From Candidatus Fonsibacter ubiquis (GTDB lineage Bacteria; Pseudomonadota; Alphaproteobacteria; Pelagibacterales; Pelagibacteraceae), in the NCBI RefSeq assembly GCF_002688585.1, contig NZ_CP024034.1, positions 549,501 through 613,500 on the forward strand: a stretch of DNA of 64,000 nucleotides, given 5' to 3'. Made by a program: the position numbers and the translations under genes. Positions 58,129 through 64,000 of this stretch are shown in pieces. Positions within the stretch are counted from its first letter, which is position 1. Each line of letters starts with the position of its first letter. Under the pieces are notes generated by a model that saw only the letters and a list, made by a program, of their open reading frames with translations, was not told where the DNA came from and did not search any database.

Positions 58129-59664
58129 TTAAATACCTTCTAACATTCCTTGGATAAATCCAATTCCAAAAAGAATAGATGTAGCAACTATTACTACATA
58201 AATTACGTTTGCCCAGCCAAAAGTTTCTCTAATTCTAATTTTTTGTAATTTATAATTAGTAGCGCTTCTCCAAGTTCCTATACTTGAAAAAACATAGCAA
58301 CCTACAACTATCCATGCAAAAATCCCTGGTATCAATGAATCAAGATTTTGTTTTGAACTATAATCATCTAAAATTGAAAATAAAAAAAAATTTATTAAAG
58401 TTAATAGTGAATACATTATCCAAAATGAAAAACCTAAAGATTCTTGACCATTAAAAAAGCTTATAATAAAATTTTTACCTTCTCTTACTCTAGGTTTAAA
58501 AGATCTTTCCGAGTTAAGATTTAAATCTTTTTTTGTTTGTGTATATACAAAGAAAATTACTCCTATTAGTAATATCAATACCCACCAATATTCTTTTATA
58601 CTACTACTTGTTTTTAATTTTGCGCTCTCTGTAGATTTTGTTTTTTTTGTGAAATTTGAATTTTCATTTTCTACTTTTCTATAATTCTTTGCATCAGCAT
58701 ACTCATTCTCATTCCATGTTCCTGTCAATCTTTCGCCGTCAGAAAAAAAATAAGTCCCTGTACCGTGTCGCTTTCCATTTTTTACCTCACCTATATACTT
58801 ATCTCCTGATGAAAAAGTTATAGTTCCTCTGCCGTTTGGACGATCATTCTTGTATTCTCCAGAATATTTATTTCCATTGGCATAAATATATGTTCCAAAT
58901 CCATGTCTATCTCCATTTAAATATTCTCCCTCATATCTATCGGCAGGATCAGACCACTTGTAAATTCCGTAGCAATTTGTCCAGGTCTTTTTATTATAAC
59001 TACCAACGCAATTTGGTAATTTTGACTGATTTACTGAAGATGCGGATGTTTTGCTTGTATTTGATATATTTGAAGTTTCGGTATTAAAGATTTTATCTCC
59101 GTAAATTTTTGCAGAGCGGCTTGAAAAATCTAAATTTTTGTAAAAAATAAATAGCTTTTCGGCATTCTTAATCTCAACTGTCGTGGCCTGTTTATAATTT
59201 ACAGGTCCTGGGGCGGGATAATTTCTAGGTTTTGTATATGATAGCCAAACACCATTAGTTTTTTCATAAATATATTGTTTGTCACCCTCAATCCTGTAAT
59301 GAAGTACAATTGAGTCTCTATCATGATATTCTATTAAGCCTTCTTGTAAGTAAAAAGTAATTTGATTATTAATATTATATGCGCAATCAAAAATACCGTT
59401 TTCTATTGCTATAAGTCTATTTGATTTATCATAATGAATTTTTTTTCCTTGCTTAAGACCATTTACATTAGCATTTAATTTCTTACAATTTTCAAAGTAT
59501 GAATTATTTATTCCAAAATAACCCTGCTCATTAGTGTATCCAGCATCACTTTTTTCACCAACACTTAGTCCTTTATTTGTTTTATTATCATAAATAAGTG
59601 CAAATGTTCTTTCTGGAAAAATAGTTAATGCTAAAAAAAATAAAAATAAAAATATTTTATTCAT
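58129..59664 (-). CDS. MORN-repeat protein with shared C-terminal membrane domain
   Basis: The 511 residues have a signal peptide (about 1-22), an unknown N-terminal domain with several Cys, three full MORN repeats at about 244-312 (YEGEYLNGDRHGFGTYIYA, YSGEYKNDRPNGRGTITF, YIGEVKNGKRHGTGTYFF) plus a partial fourth, a membrane segment at about 358-375, and a C-terminal membrane domain at about 400-511. That domain contains GQESLGFSFW and SIGTWRSATNY, matching the coiled-coil protein at 56652-57371. MORN repeats would therefore be periplasmic. The protein's role is unknown. It is convergent with the PrsW-like gene. Confidence 0.75.
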   Translation of the reverse strand: MNKIFLFLFFLALTIFPERTFALIYDNKTNKGLSVGEKSDAGYTNEQGYFGINNSYFENCKKLNANVNGLKQGKKIHYDKSNRLIAIENGIFDCAYNINNQITFYLQEGLIEYHDRDSIVLHYRIEGDKQYIYEKTNGVWLSYTKPRNYPAPGPVNYKQATTVEIKNAEKLFIFYKNLDFSSRSAKIYGDKIFNTETSNISNTSKTSASSVNQSKLPNCVGSYNKKTWTNCYGIYKWSDPADRYEGEYLNGDRHGFGTYIYANGNKYSGEYKNDRPNGRGTITFSSGDKYIGEVKNGKRHGTGTYFFSDGERLTGTWNENEYADAKNYRKVENENSNFTKKTKSTESAKLKTSSSIKEYWWVLILLIGVIFFVYTQTKKDLNLNSERSFKPRVREGKNFIISFFNGQESLGFSFWIMYSLLTLINFFLFSILDDYSSKQNLDSLIPGIFAWIVVGCYVFSSIGTWRSATNYKLQKIRIRETFGWANVIYVVIVATSILFGIGFIQGMLEGI

Positions 59665-59884
59665 TATTATTGATCAATATTATACTTTTTTTTAATAACT
59701 TCTAAGATTAAAAATTTTTTTATTACTTCAAAAATATTATTAATTTCATAACATCTTCAAAGTTGATGTTTAGGATGATTATGTCAATGTTTTTAAAGCT
59801 TTATTTATACTAGTTAGACTAGAAAAAAAACTCCTTAATTTCAAACAAATGGAATAAGTTAAAATCCTCGTATAAGTTAATTAA
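59665..59884. other. Divergent spacer between MORN gene and secreted-protein gene
   Basis: This 220-base, very AT-rich spacer must hold the promoters of both flanking divergent genes. I see only a short dyad CTAGT-TAG-ACTAG (59810-59822) and a TATAAG at 59871-59876 that could be the -10 of the rightward gene. No open reading frame or RNA gene is supported. Confidence 0.4.
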
Positions 59885-60496
59885 ATGAAAAAAATTTTAA
59901 TTATAATATTTACATTATTTTTTTGGAACTCAGTAATACTTGCTAAAGAAGAGATTAGGTCTAGATTCGGTTTTTATATTACTGTCCCATCAAATTTTAT
60001 CGCTATTCAAAATCAGAATTTAGATGATTTACTCAGAAAATATAAAGGTTCTAAAATCGATAAAGATGCTTTTAATGATTTAATGGCCGGATCTTCTAAA
60101 CAAAATATGAATATAGAGTATTTTTTTTCACCAGAGATGGAAGATCCCGGCAGTCATACTATTAATATAGTAAATGACACATCGGGTGATTTTAAAAGAG
60201 ATATCCTTTCAATCCCTATGCGGGACCTTTGTCCTTTATACAAGAAAGAATATTCCAAAGTATTTAAAAAAAATCTCGAACAGTATACTTGTGAACTTAC
60301 AAATAAATTTAGTCCTAAATTTAAACAAGCGGTGTTTTTGATTCATGATAGTGTGAGTTCGAAAGAAGGATACCTAGTTCAATATCAACTTCAAACAAGT
60401 GCTGGTTTTACAACTTTCACAGCAACTTGCAAAAATTCTAGAACTTGCGAATTGATGAACAGCTACGTATCTCAAATGATTAGATCAATTAGATAG
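59885..60496 (+). CDS. Secreted protein of unknown function
   Basis: The 203 residues have a clear signal peptide (MKKILIIIFTLFFWNSVILAKE, cleavage after Ala20). The mature part contains four Cys (in DLCPLYKK, YTCELTNK, ATCKNSRTCELM) that may form two disulfides. A central VFLIHDSVSSKEGYLVQYQL strand pattern suggests a compact beta-rich fold. I recognise no family. It precedes the ion-channel gene on the same strand but is separated from it by 189 bases with its own promoter. Confidence 0.65.
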   Translation: MKKILIIIFTLFFWNSVILAKEEIRSRFGFYITVPSNFIAIQNQNLDDLLRKYKGSKIDKDAFNDLMAGSSKQNMNIEYFFSPEMEDPGSHTINIVNDTSGDFKRDILSIPMRDLCPLYKKEYSKVFKKNLEQYTCELTNKFSPKFKQAVFLIHDSVSSKEGYLVQYQLQTSAGFTTFTATCKNSRTCELMNSYVSQMIRSIR

Positions 60497-60620
60497 TATT
60501 GCTAATTTTAATAAATCCATAAGATTAATAAAATTATATTTATTTAAATTTAATAGCTTATATAATTTTCGTTAAAATTAATAAATATAACCTCATTATT
60601 TTATTATCTTTAATAATAAA

Positions 60621-60649
60621 TTGTAATTAATTTTTGATAGGCTTATAAT
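60621..60649 (+). promoter_or_regulatory. Predicted promoter of ligand-gated channel gene
   Basis: TTGTAA (60621-60626) and a perfect TATAAT (60644-60649) are separated by exactly 17 bases. The start site would be near 60656, giving a leader of about 30 bases before the GTG start codon at 60686. It is one of the best sigma70-type matches in the window. Confidence 0.6.
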
Positions 60650-60685
60650 GAATGAAAATTTATACAAAAATAATTATTAATTTTT

Positions 60686-61819
60686 GTGAAAAAATTTATT
60701 TTTCTTTTTTTATTTATATTTTATCAATCCACTGCATTTTCAATTAATCAATTTAAATATTCAAAAGATAGTCTTAGAGCTGAGTTTTGTAATACATTAT
60801 ATGATAATTTGAATTTTCCCAATTTACCTAATAAAACCCCTTTGAAAATTGACACAGAGCTTTTAGTAGAAGAAATTAATAATGTTGATGGGAAATCTTT
60901 TAGCTTTGACGCTGTATATACTCTTTGGATCTATTGGACTGATGATAGAGTAATTGAATTATTAAAAAAATTAGGAAAATATGAAAAAACAAATGAACCT
61001 ACATATTTATGTGATTATGAAGTAAGTTCAATTTGGGGAGCAAAAAGAAAGTTATTTGATCCAGTTGTAGAAATTTATAATCAAAAAAAAACTCCAAAAT
61101 ATTCAGAAAGATTTGATTGGATTGAAATTTTCAGCAATGGAACAATTCAAGCAAGAGTAAGAACAAGCTCCGAGTTTAGAACAAAAGAATTAGATTTTTC
61201 AAAATTCCCTTTTGATAAACAAACATTTTCATTTCACATATTTTCAGAATTTCCAATTAATTTTGTAGAGTTTATTCCAAATAAAAAAATGAATACACAT
61301 AAAAAGGAACTTTACAAAGCAGACGGCGAAGATGGGTTAAATATTCCTGGCTGGAAAGTCAAAGATGTTCATTTTAAAAATATAATAACAAAAGAAGATA
61401 AATATGAATATTCAGGATTTGTTGTTGAAATTACTGCTGAAAGAAATTTTGGATATTATATTTTTAAGATTATGATTCCTGTAATTTTTTTGATCGTAAT
61501 AACTTGGTCTGTTTTTTGGATTAAAGTTTCTGAACTACAAGCAAAAGTGAATGTGACAGTTGTAACTTTATTAGCTTTAATAGCTTATAATTTTATTTTT
61601 GAACAGGATATTCCAAAACTTAGTTACGTTACATATTTAGATGTTTTTATTTTAGTTTCATATTTTTTTGCAGGCACAGCAACTATTCTTTGTATATATT
61701 CCCATTGGAAATATTTAATTTCAAAAAAAGATCAGAATATTGTTGGTTACTACGCAAGAAGATTTGGACCAATAAGCTATGTTCTAATTAATTTATTAGC
61801 AATATTTTTATATATATAA
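60686..61819 (+). CDS. Prokaryotic pentameric ligand-gated ion channel
   Basis: The 377 residues have the layout of a Cys-loop-type channel without the cysteines. They are a signal peptide (1-19), an extracellular beta-sandwich (about 50-250) with WIYWTDDRV, LFDPVVEIYN and the diagnostic FPFDKQTFSFHI (174-185), then RNFGYYIFKIMIPVIFLIV (M1, 253-275), M2 at about 284-305 (NVTVVTLLALIAYNF), the PKLSYVTYLD M2-M3 loop, M3 to about 340, a short basic loop and M4 to the end. The start is GTG at 60686; an in-frame stop lies 15 bases upstream. The ligand and ion cannot be read from the sequence. Confidence 0.88.
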   Translation: MKKFIFLFLFIFYQSTAFSINQFKYSKDSLRAEFCNTLYDNLNFPNLPNKTPLKIDTELLVEEINNVDGKSFSFDAVYTLWIYWTDDRVIELLKKLGKYEKTNEPTYLCDYEVSSIWGAKRKLFDPVVEIYNQKKTPKYSERFDWIEIFSNGTIQARVRTSSEFRTKELDFSKFPFDKQTFSFHIFSEFPINFVEFIPNKKMNTHKKELYKADGEDGLNIPGWKVKDVHFKNIITKEDKYEYSGFVVEITAERNFGYYIFKIMIPVIFLIVITWSVFWIKVSELQAKVNVTVVTLLALIAYNFIFEQDIPKLSYVTYLDVFILVSYFFAGTATILCIYSHWKYLISKKDQNIVGYYARRFGPISYVLINLLAIFLYI

Positions 61820-61984
61820 AATTTTACAAATGAAAGAGCCGTATTTCATGGCTAAATTAGCTCGCTAAACTTTTGATGACAAATATATCAAAGTAAACTT
61901 GATGCTAAAAAAATGAAAATTTATCCTGTAAAATCTTATACAATTTTTTAAATAATCATTACTAATATTAACTTTTTAGCATTC

Positions 61985-62014
61985 TTGACAATCGGTAGTT
62001 GCATAAAGTATTAT
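61985..62014 (+). promoter_or_regulatory. Strong predicted promoter before structured leader
   Basis: A perfect -35 TTGACA (61985-61990) and a -10 TATTAT (62009-62014) are separated by 18 bases. The expected start site is about 62020-62022, which coincides with the first of four hairpins. It would drive a leader of about 165 bases and then the two-gene operon at 62185-63274. Confidence 0.6.
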
Positions 62015-62019
62015 TAATC

Positions 62020-62158
62020 ATTACAGAATTTATTTTGTAATAGTTTCATAGTTGCTTCTAACTATGCCCCGCATCAAAGTTGATCGTCGGGACCACAATC
62101 AGAAAGAATTTAGAAAGAAAAAATGTGCGGCTGACCCAGCAATTGTGCTGCGTGTCAG
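62020..62158 (+). ncRNA. Candidate structured RNA: four tandem hairpins
   Basis: Perfect or near-perfect stems follow one another. H1 is ATTACA/TGTAAT (62020-62041). H2 is CATAGTT/AACTATG with loop GCTTCT (62047-62066). H3 is CCCG-C-ATCA, loop AAGT, TGAT-CGT-CGGG (62068-62091). H4 is CTGAC-C-CAGC, loop AATTGT, GCTG-CGT-GTCAG (62131-62158). H3 and H4 share the same asymmetric internal loop, C opposite CGT. It begins at the predicted start site. It may be a cis-regulatory leader or an independent small RNA. Folding was done by eye, and the region also encodes a small ORF. Confidence 0.5.
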
Positions 62159-62171
62159 AAAATTAATTTAA
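62064..62171 (+). CDS. Possible 35-residue basic small protein
   Basis: ATG at 62064 to TAA at 62171 encodes a strongly basic peptide beginning MPRIKVDRRDHNQKEF and ending VLRVRKLI. It uses GC-rich codons unlike its neighbours. The ATG is buried in the second hairpin and no Shine-Dalgarno is visible. The same bases form two further hairpins, so the ORF may be incidental to a structured RNA. It ends 13 bases before the next gene. Evidence for translation is weak. Confidence 0.3.
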   Translation: MPRIKVDRRDHNQKEFRKKKCAADPAIVLRVRKLI

Positions 62172-62184
62172 TTTACAAAAGAAA

Positions 62185-62772
62185 ATGAAAAAGAACAAAA
62201 AAAACGATCAGATGGAGTCGAAGATATCCTTCAAAGAGGTTTTGGAGAAAAATTTTCCACCTCGAAAAACAGAAAAAACCAAATATTTAATATCAAAAAG
62301 TAAGATCAAGAGTGGTTTTAGCTCAGATAAATTTATTATTTTTGGTGAAGATAAACGTGAATTTGATCGTTACCGAAATTCAATGATTGATCAATTAGAT
62401 CCAAAAACAGTGGTTCAAGTAGATCTTGCATTTATGATCATAAAACATGGCTGGGATTTAAAGCGAATAAATTTAATACGAAATGGCTTAATGAATGCCG
62501 AAACACGTATTCTATTAGAAAAAGCCTTTAACATTGAAGATACTCAAATCTTAAATAAATATGAGATTGAAAAAGAGCTCAATGATCTTAATAAAAAATC
62601 AGAAGTGATGGGTATGGTCTATGCAAGAGATTGTATAGGTGTAAATGCATTTGAAAAACTTTCAAGATTAGAAACTTCAATTCATGCAAAATATATAAAA
62701 ATCTATGATTATTATAAATTAGATAGATTTGGAAAGGAGCTATATGAACAAAAACAAGTTTCTAACGGCTAG
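62185..62772 (+). CDS. Conserved-hypothetical protein (uncharacterised family)
   Basis: The 195 residues have a basic N-terminus (FPPRKTEKTKYLISKSKIKSG), then a helical region with FGEDKREFDRYRNSMIDQLD, VDLAFMIIKHGWDLKRINLI, AFEKLSRLETSIHAKYIKIY and a Tyr/Lys-rich end. The order GED...Y...L...P.........W.L.RI...E...L.RLE recalls a widespread family of bacterial hypothetical proteins that I know only by pattern. A DNA- or RNA-binding role is possible but unproven. It is the first gene of a two-gene operon, preceded by the structured leader. Confidence 0.7.
   Translation: MKKNKKNDQMESKISFKEVLEKNFPPRKTEKTKYLISKSKIKSGFSSDKFIIFGEDKREFDRYRNSMIDQLDPKTVVQVDLAFMIIKHGWDLKRINLIRNGLMNAETRILLEKAFNIEDTQILNKYEIEKELNDLNKKSEVMGMVYARDCIGVNAFEKLSRLETSIHAKYIKIYDYYKLDRFGKELYEQKQVSNG
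62734..62739 (+). promoter_or_regulatory. Strong Shine-Dalgarno setting the start of the second gene
   Basis: AAGGAG lies 4 bases before the ATG at 62744, inside the end of the preceding gene. It is among the best ribosome-binding sites in the window. It favours 62744 over the TTG at 62729, which would add five residues. Confidence 0.7.
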
Positions 62773-63274
62773 GGATAAAAAAATTAAATCTACTAAAGAA
62801 AAAGCAGATTCTCTTTATAATAATTTATCTCAAACCGATTTATCTTATAGGGATAGTAATGAACATTTTTATAAAAATATGTTTAAATTACTTATAAAAT
62901 ACACACCCTATCCAAAAGAACCCTATAGTGAAGAACTAGCAAAAGTTTTAATTGAATGTTTTGGAAGAAAAGAGTTTGGGGATAAATTTTATGAAGAAAC
63001 AATTAAACCAATTTATAATAAGGAGATAAAAGAGGAGTTAAATAAAACAGCTATTAATGCTGAGGAAAAAAAACCAGAACAACCTGCTCCTGTCATTAAA
63101 ACTAGTCCTCCAGTGACTAATAAAAATTGTATTCCTTATAATGATGGGCTGACTCCAGAGGAAATTAAAAAAAATTGGCACAAAATTAGACCCTGCGATC
63201 CTAATGAAATTATTATAAAAAAGGAGAGTAAGCCTAATAAATTTAATGATCCAAATTTTAAAGGTTATTATTAA
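62744..63274 (+). CDS. Hypothetical protein, second gene of operon
   Basis: The 176 residues from the ATG at 62744 have a Lys-rich N-terminus, a helical middle (FYKNMFKLLIKYTPYPKEPY, ELAKVLIECFGRKEFGDKF), a Pro-rich linker (EEKKPEQPAPVIKTSPPVTN) and a C-terminal part with CIPYNDGLTPEEIKKNW and IRPCDPNEI. No family is recognised and there is no signal peptide. It overlaps the preceding gene by 29 bases with a different frame, indicating translational coupling. Confidence 0.65.
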   Translation: MNKNKFLTARDKKIKSTKEKADSLYNNLSQTDLSYRDSNEHFYKNMFKLLIKYTPYPKEPYSEELAKVLIECFGRKEFGDKFYEETIKPIYNKEIKEELNKTAINAEEKKPEQPAPVIKTSPPVTNKNCIPYNDGLTPEEIKKNWHKIRPCDPNEIIIKKESKPNKFNDPNFKGYY

Positions 63275-63311
63275 AATTTAGATTTTTATTGAAGATGGTT
63301 TGTGGCAGCGA

Positions 63312-63333
63312 CACCCAGCTTTACAGCTGGATG
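63312..63333 (+). terminator. Hairpin after the two-gene operon
   Basis: CCAGC-TTTACA-GCTGG (63315-63330) extends by ACA/TGT past one mismatch, about 40 bases after the stop at 63274. A T-run follows only after about 20 further bases (63350-63357), so it is an imperfect intrinsic terminator. It lies between convergent genes and could serve both. Confidence 0.35.
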
Positions 63334-63364
63334 TTTAATATTTAACTATTTTTTTGTAAAATAC

Positions 63365-63775
63365 TTAGGCTGGAAGAATTACAGTATCGATAATATGAAT
63401 AACGCCATTCGTACATTCGATATCTGTTTTTGTAACTTTAGATGTTCCGTTTAATTTAACGCCATCATCTGTACTAATTTTTACATCAGCACCATTTACA
63501 GTTTTTGCAGATTTACCATTTAAACCCATTACATCTGCTGCCATCACTTTGCCAGCAACAACGTGATATGTAAGAATAGATTTAAGTTTTGGAACATCAG
63601 CAAGTAAAGATTCTAATGTGCCAGCAGGTAATTTTGCAAATGCATCATCTGTAGGTGCAAAAACTGTAAATGGACCTGTGCCTTTTAATGTATCCACTAA
63701 ACCTGCCGCAGTTACTGCAGCTGCTAGTGTTTTAAAAGATCCAGCTTCTACAGCTGTATCAATAATGTTGTGCAT
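63365..63775 (-). CDS. Fasciclin (FAS1) domain protein
   Basis: Single FAS1 domain of 136 residues covering nearly the whole protein. The H1 box is [20 protein letters not shown], followed by [14 protein letters not shown] (the YH motif) and the H2-like [14 protein letters not shown] end. Such domains mediate adhesion or binding in secreted proteins, yet no signal peptide or membrane anchor is visible from any start, beginning [12 protein letters not shown]. It has a good Shine-Dalgarno (AAGGAAAT before ATG). Its composition is richer in Ala, Gly and Val than nearby genes, which may mark recent acquisition. Confidence 0.9.
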   Translation of the reverse strand: MHNIIDTAVEAGSFKTLAAAVTAAGLVDTLKGTGPFTVFAPTDDAFAKLPAGTLESLLADVPKLKSILTYHVVAGKVMAADVMGLNGKSAKTVNGADVKISTDDGVKLNGTSKVTKTDIECTNGVIHIIDTVILPA

Positions 63776-63806
63776 ATTTCCTTTTTTGTTTGATTGATCG
63801 AGGCCG

Positions 63807-63831
63807 ATGCGTATGTCACATAGACATGCAT
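63807..63831 (-). repeat. Hairpin in the leader of the fasciclin gene
   Basis: ATGTC-ACATA-GACAT with a further ATGC/GCAT stem beyond a 2-base bulge gives a 9-bp hairpin 30-55 bases upstream of the fasciclin ATG. A flanking CCGA...TCGG pair could extend it. The segment is more G+C-rich than the surrounding spacer. Confidence 0.4.
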
Positions 63832-63903
63832 AGCAAGGAGTATTCGGTCGCTATACGTATTTAAAAAAAATTTAGTAAAAATATTTTTTTTAAAAAAATT
63901 TTT

Positions 63904-63938
63904 CACCTTTTAACGCCAAATAAAGGTGTTTTATTTTT
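63904..63938. terminator. Intrinsic terminator-like hairpin
   Basis: CACCTTT / AAAGGTG forms a 7-bp stem with an 11-base loop, followed on the plus strand by TTTTATTTTT and on the minus strand, after five A, by seven T. It could act in either direction. A minus-strand open frame, with a hydrophobic end, stops at 63937-63939 just upstream of it, which would make it the terminator of a gene that lies beyond the window. Confidence 0.5.
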
Positions 63939-63964
63939 AAATATTTTTTGATACTTGATAAAGA

Positions 63965-64000
63965 ATGAGCACAAATCGAAAAATGAGCAATAGTGGTCCA
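63965..64000 (+). CDS. Possible start of a gene running out of the window
   Basis: ATG at 63965 opens a frame of 12 codons (MSTNRKMSNSGP) to the last base. An AAAG stands just before it and TACTTGATA-like sequence upstream. The opposite strand is also open here (63937-63999, reading GPLLLIFRFVLILYQVSKNI and a stop), which looks like the C-terminus of a membrane protein. Only one can be real and 36 bases cannot decide. Confidence 0.2.
   Translation, partial: MSTNRKMSNSGP

Larger units (their letters stand above)
61820..62184. other. 365-base spacer with promoter, hairpins and small ORF
   Basis: The left part (61820-61980) is AT-rich and holds only very short open frames, with no RNA gene I can name. 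The right part (61985-62184) holds a strong promoter, four inverted repeats in a row and a 35-codon open frame, listed separately. Base composition rises clearly in G+C at 62064-62160 compared with the surroundings. Confidence 0.6.

Noticed and set aside
53355-63300. Genomic island integrated at the tRNA-Thr gene
   Set aside because: The accessory genes lie on the 5' side of the tRNA, no integrase is present, and no duplicated tRNA 3' end was seen on the right side.
1-64000. CRISPR arrays, insertion sequences, phage genes
   Set aside because: No regularly spaced repeats, transposase, integrase or capsid-type genes were recognised in the window.

Overview
The window is a strongly AT-rich, very gene-dense piece of a bacterial chromosome. 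Several things point to an alphaproteobacterium of the Pelagibacterales (SAR11) type or a close streamlined relative: many homopolymer runs, 1-8 bp gene overlaps almost everywhere, a GAAC-N7-GAAC LexA operator in front of lexA, an IspDF fusion, the short (440-residue) alphaproteobacterial ProRS, LpxI instead of LpxH, and the linkage nuoA-N/birA/coaX/RNase J/DUF1467/proS/lolCD/dnaE. This placement is inference from gene content and order; no 16S gene is present.

Layout. 1-1912 (+): 3' part of ispDF, pgpA and a CinA C-terminal amidase. 1899-8414 (-): tpiA, secG, pyrG, kdsA, eno, an FtsB-like gene, lipA and a RatA/COQ10-like gene. 8460-16413 (+): a PpiD/SurA N-terminal-only protein, trpE-G-D-C, then lexA, gltX and gltA. 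16417-27501 (-): rpsB-tsf-frr-uppS-cdsA-dxr-bamA-lpxD-fabZ-lpxA-lpxI-lpxB, which joins translation to isoprenoid, phospholipid and lipid A/outer-membrane biogenesis. 27624-51404 (-): one packed 22-gene run from nuoA to dnaE, encoding all 14 subunits of respiratory complex I, then birA, coaX, RNase J, a DUF1467 protein, proS, lolC, lolD and dnaE. 51516-53354: a TPR protein, a quinone oxidoreductase and a small membrane protein. A tRNA-Thr(UGU) at 53355-53430 closes the core part.

The right-hand 10 kb (53.5-64 kb) is accessory in character, with small envelope proteins, frequent strand switches and larger spacers. It holds a DegP-like protease with an unknown partner, a lipoprotein, a PrsW-type intramembrane protease flanked by two genes that share an undescribed C-terminal membrane domain (one carries MORN repeats, the other a charged coiled coil), a secreted protein, a prokaryotic pentameric ligand-gated ion channel, a two-gene operon of unknown function preceded by a strong promoter and a run of hairpins, and a fasciclin-domain protein.

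The most interesting items are the structured leader or small-ORF region at 61985-62171, the PrsW/shared-membrane-domain cluster at 56652-59664, and the ligand-gated channel at 60686-61819. The window also shows omissions from conserved clusters: no rseP between dxr and bamA, no skp between bamA and lpxD, and no parvulin domain in the PpiD-like protein.
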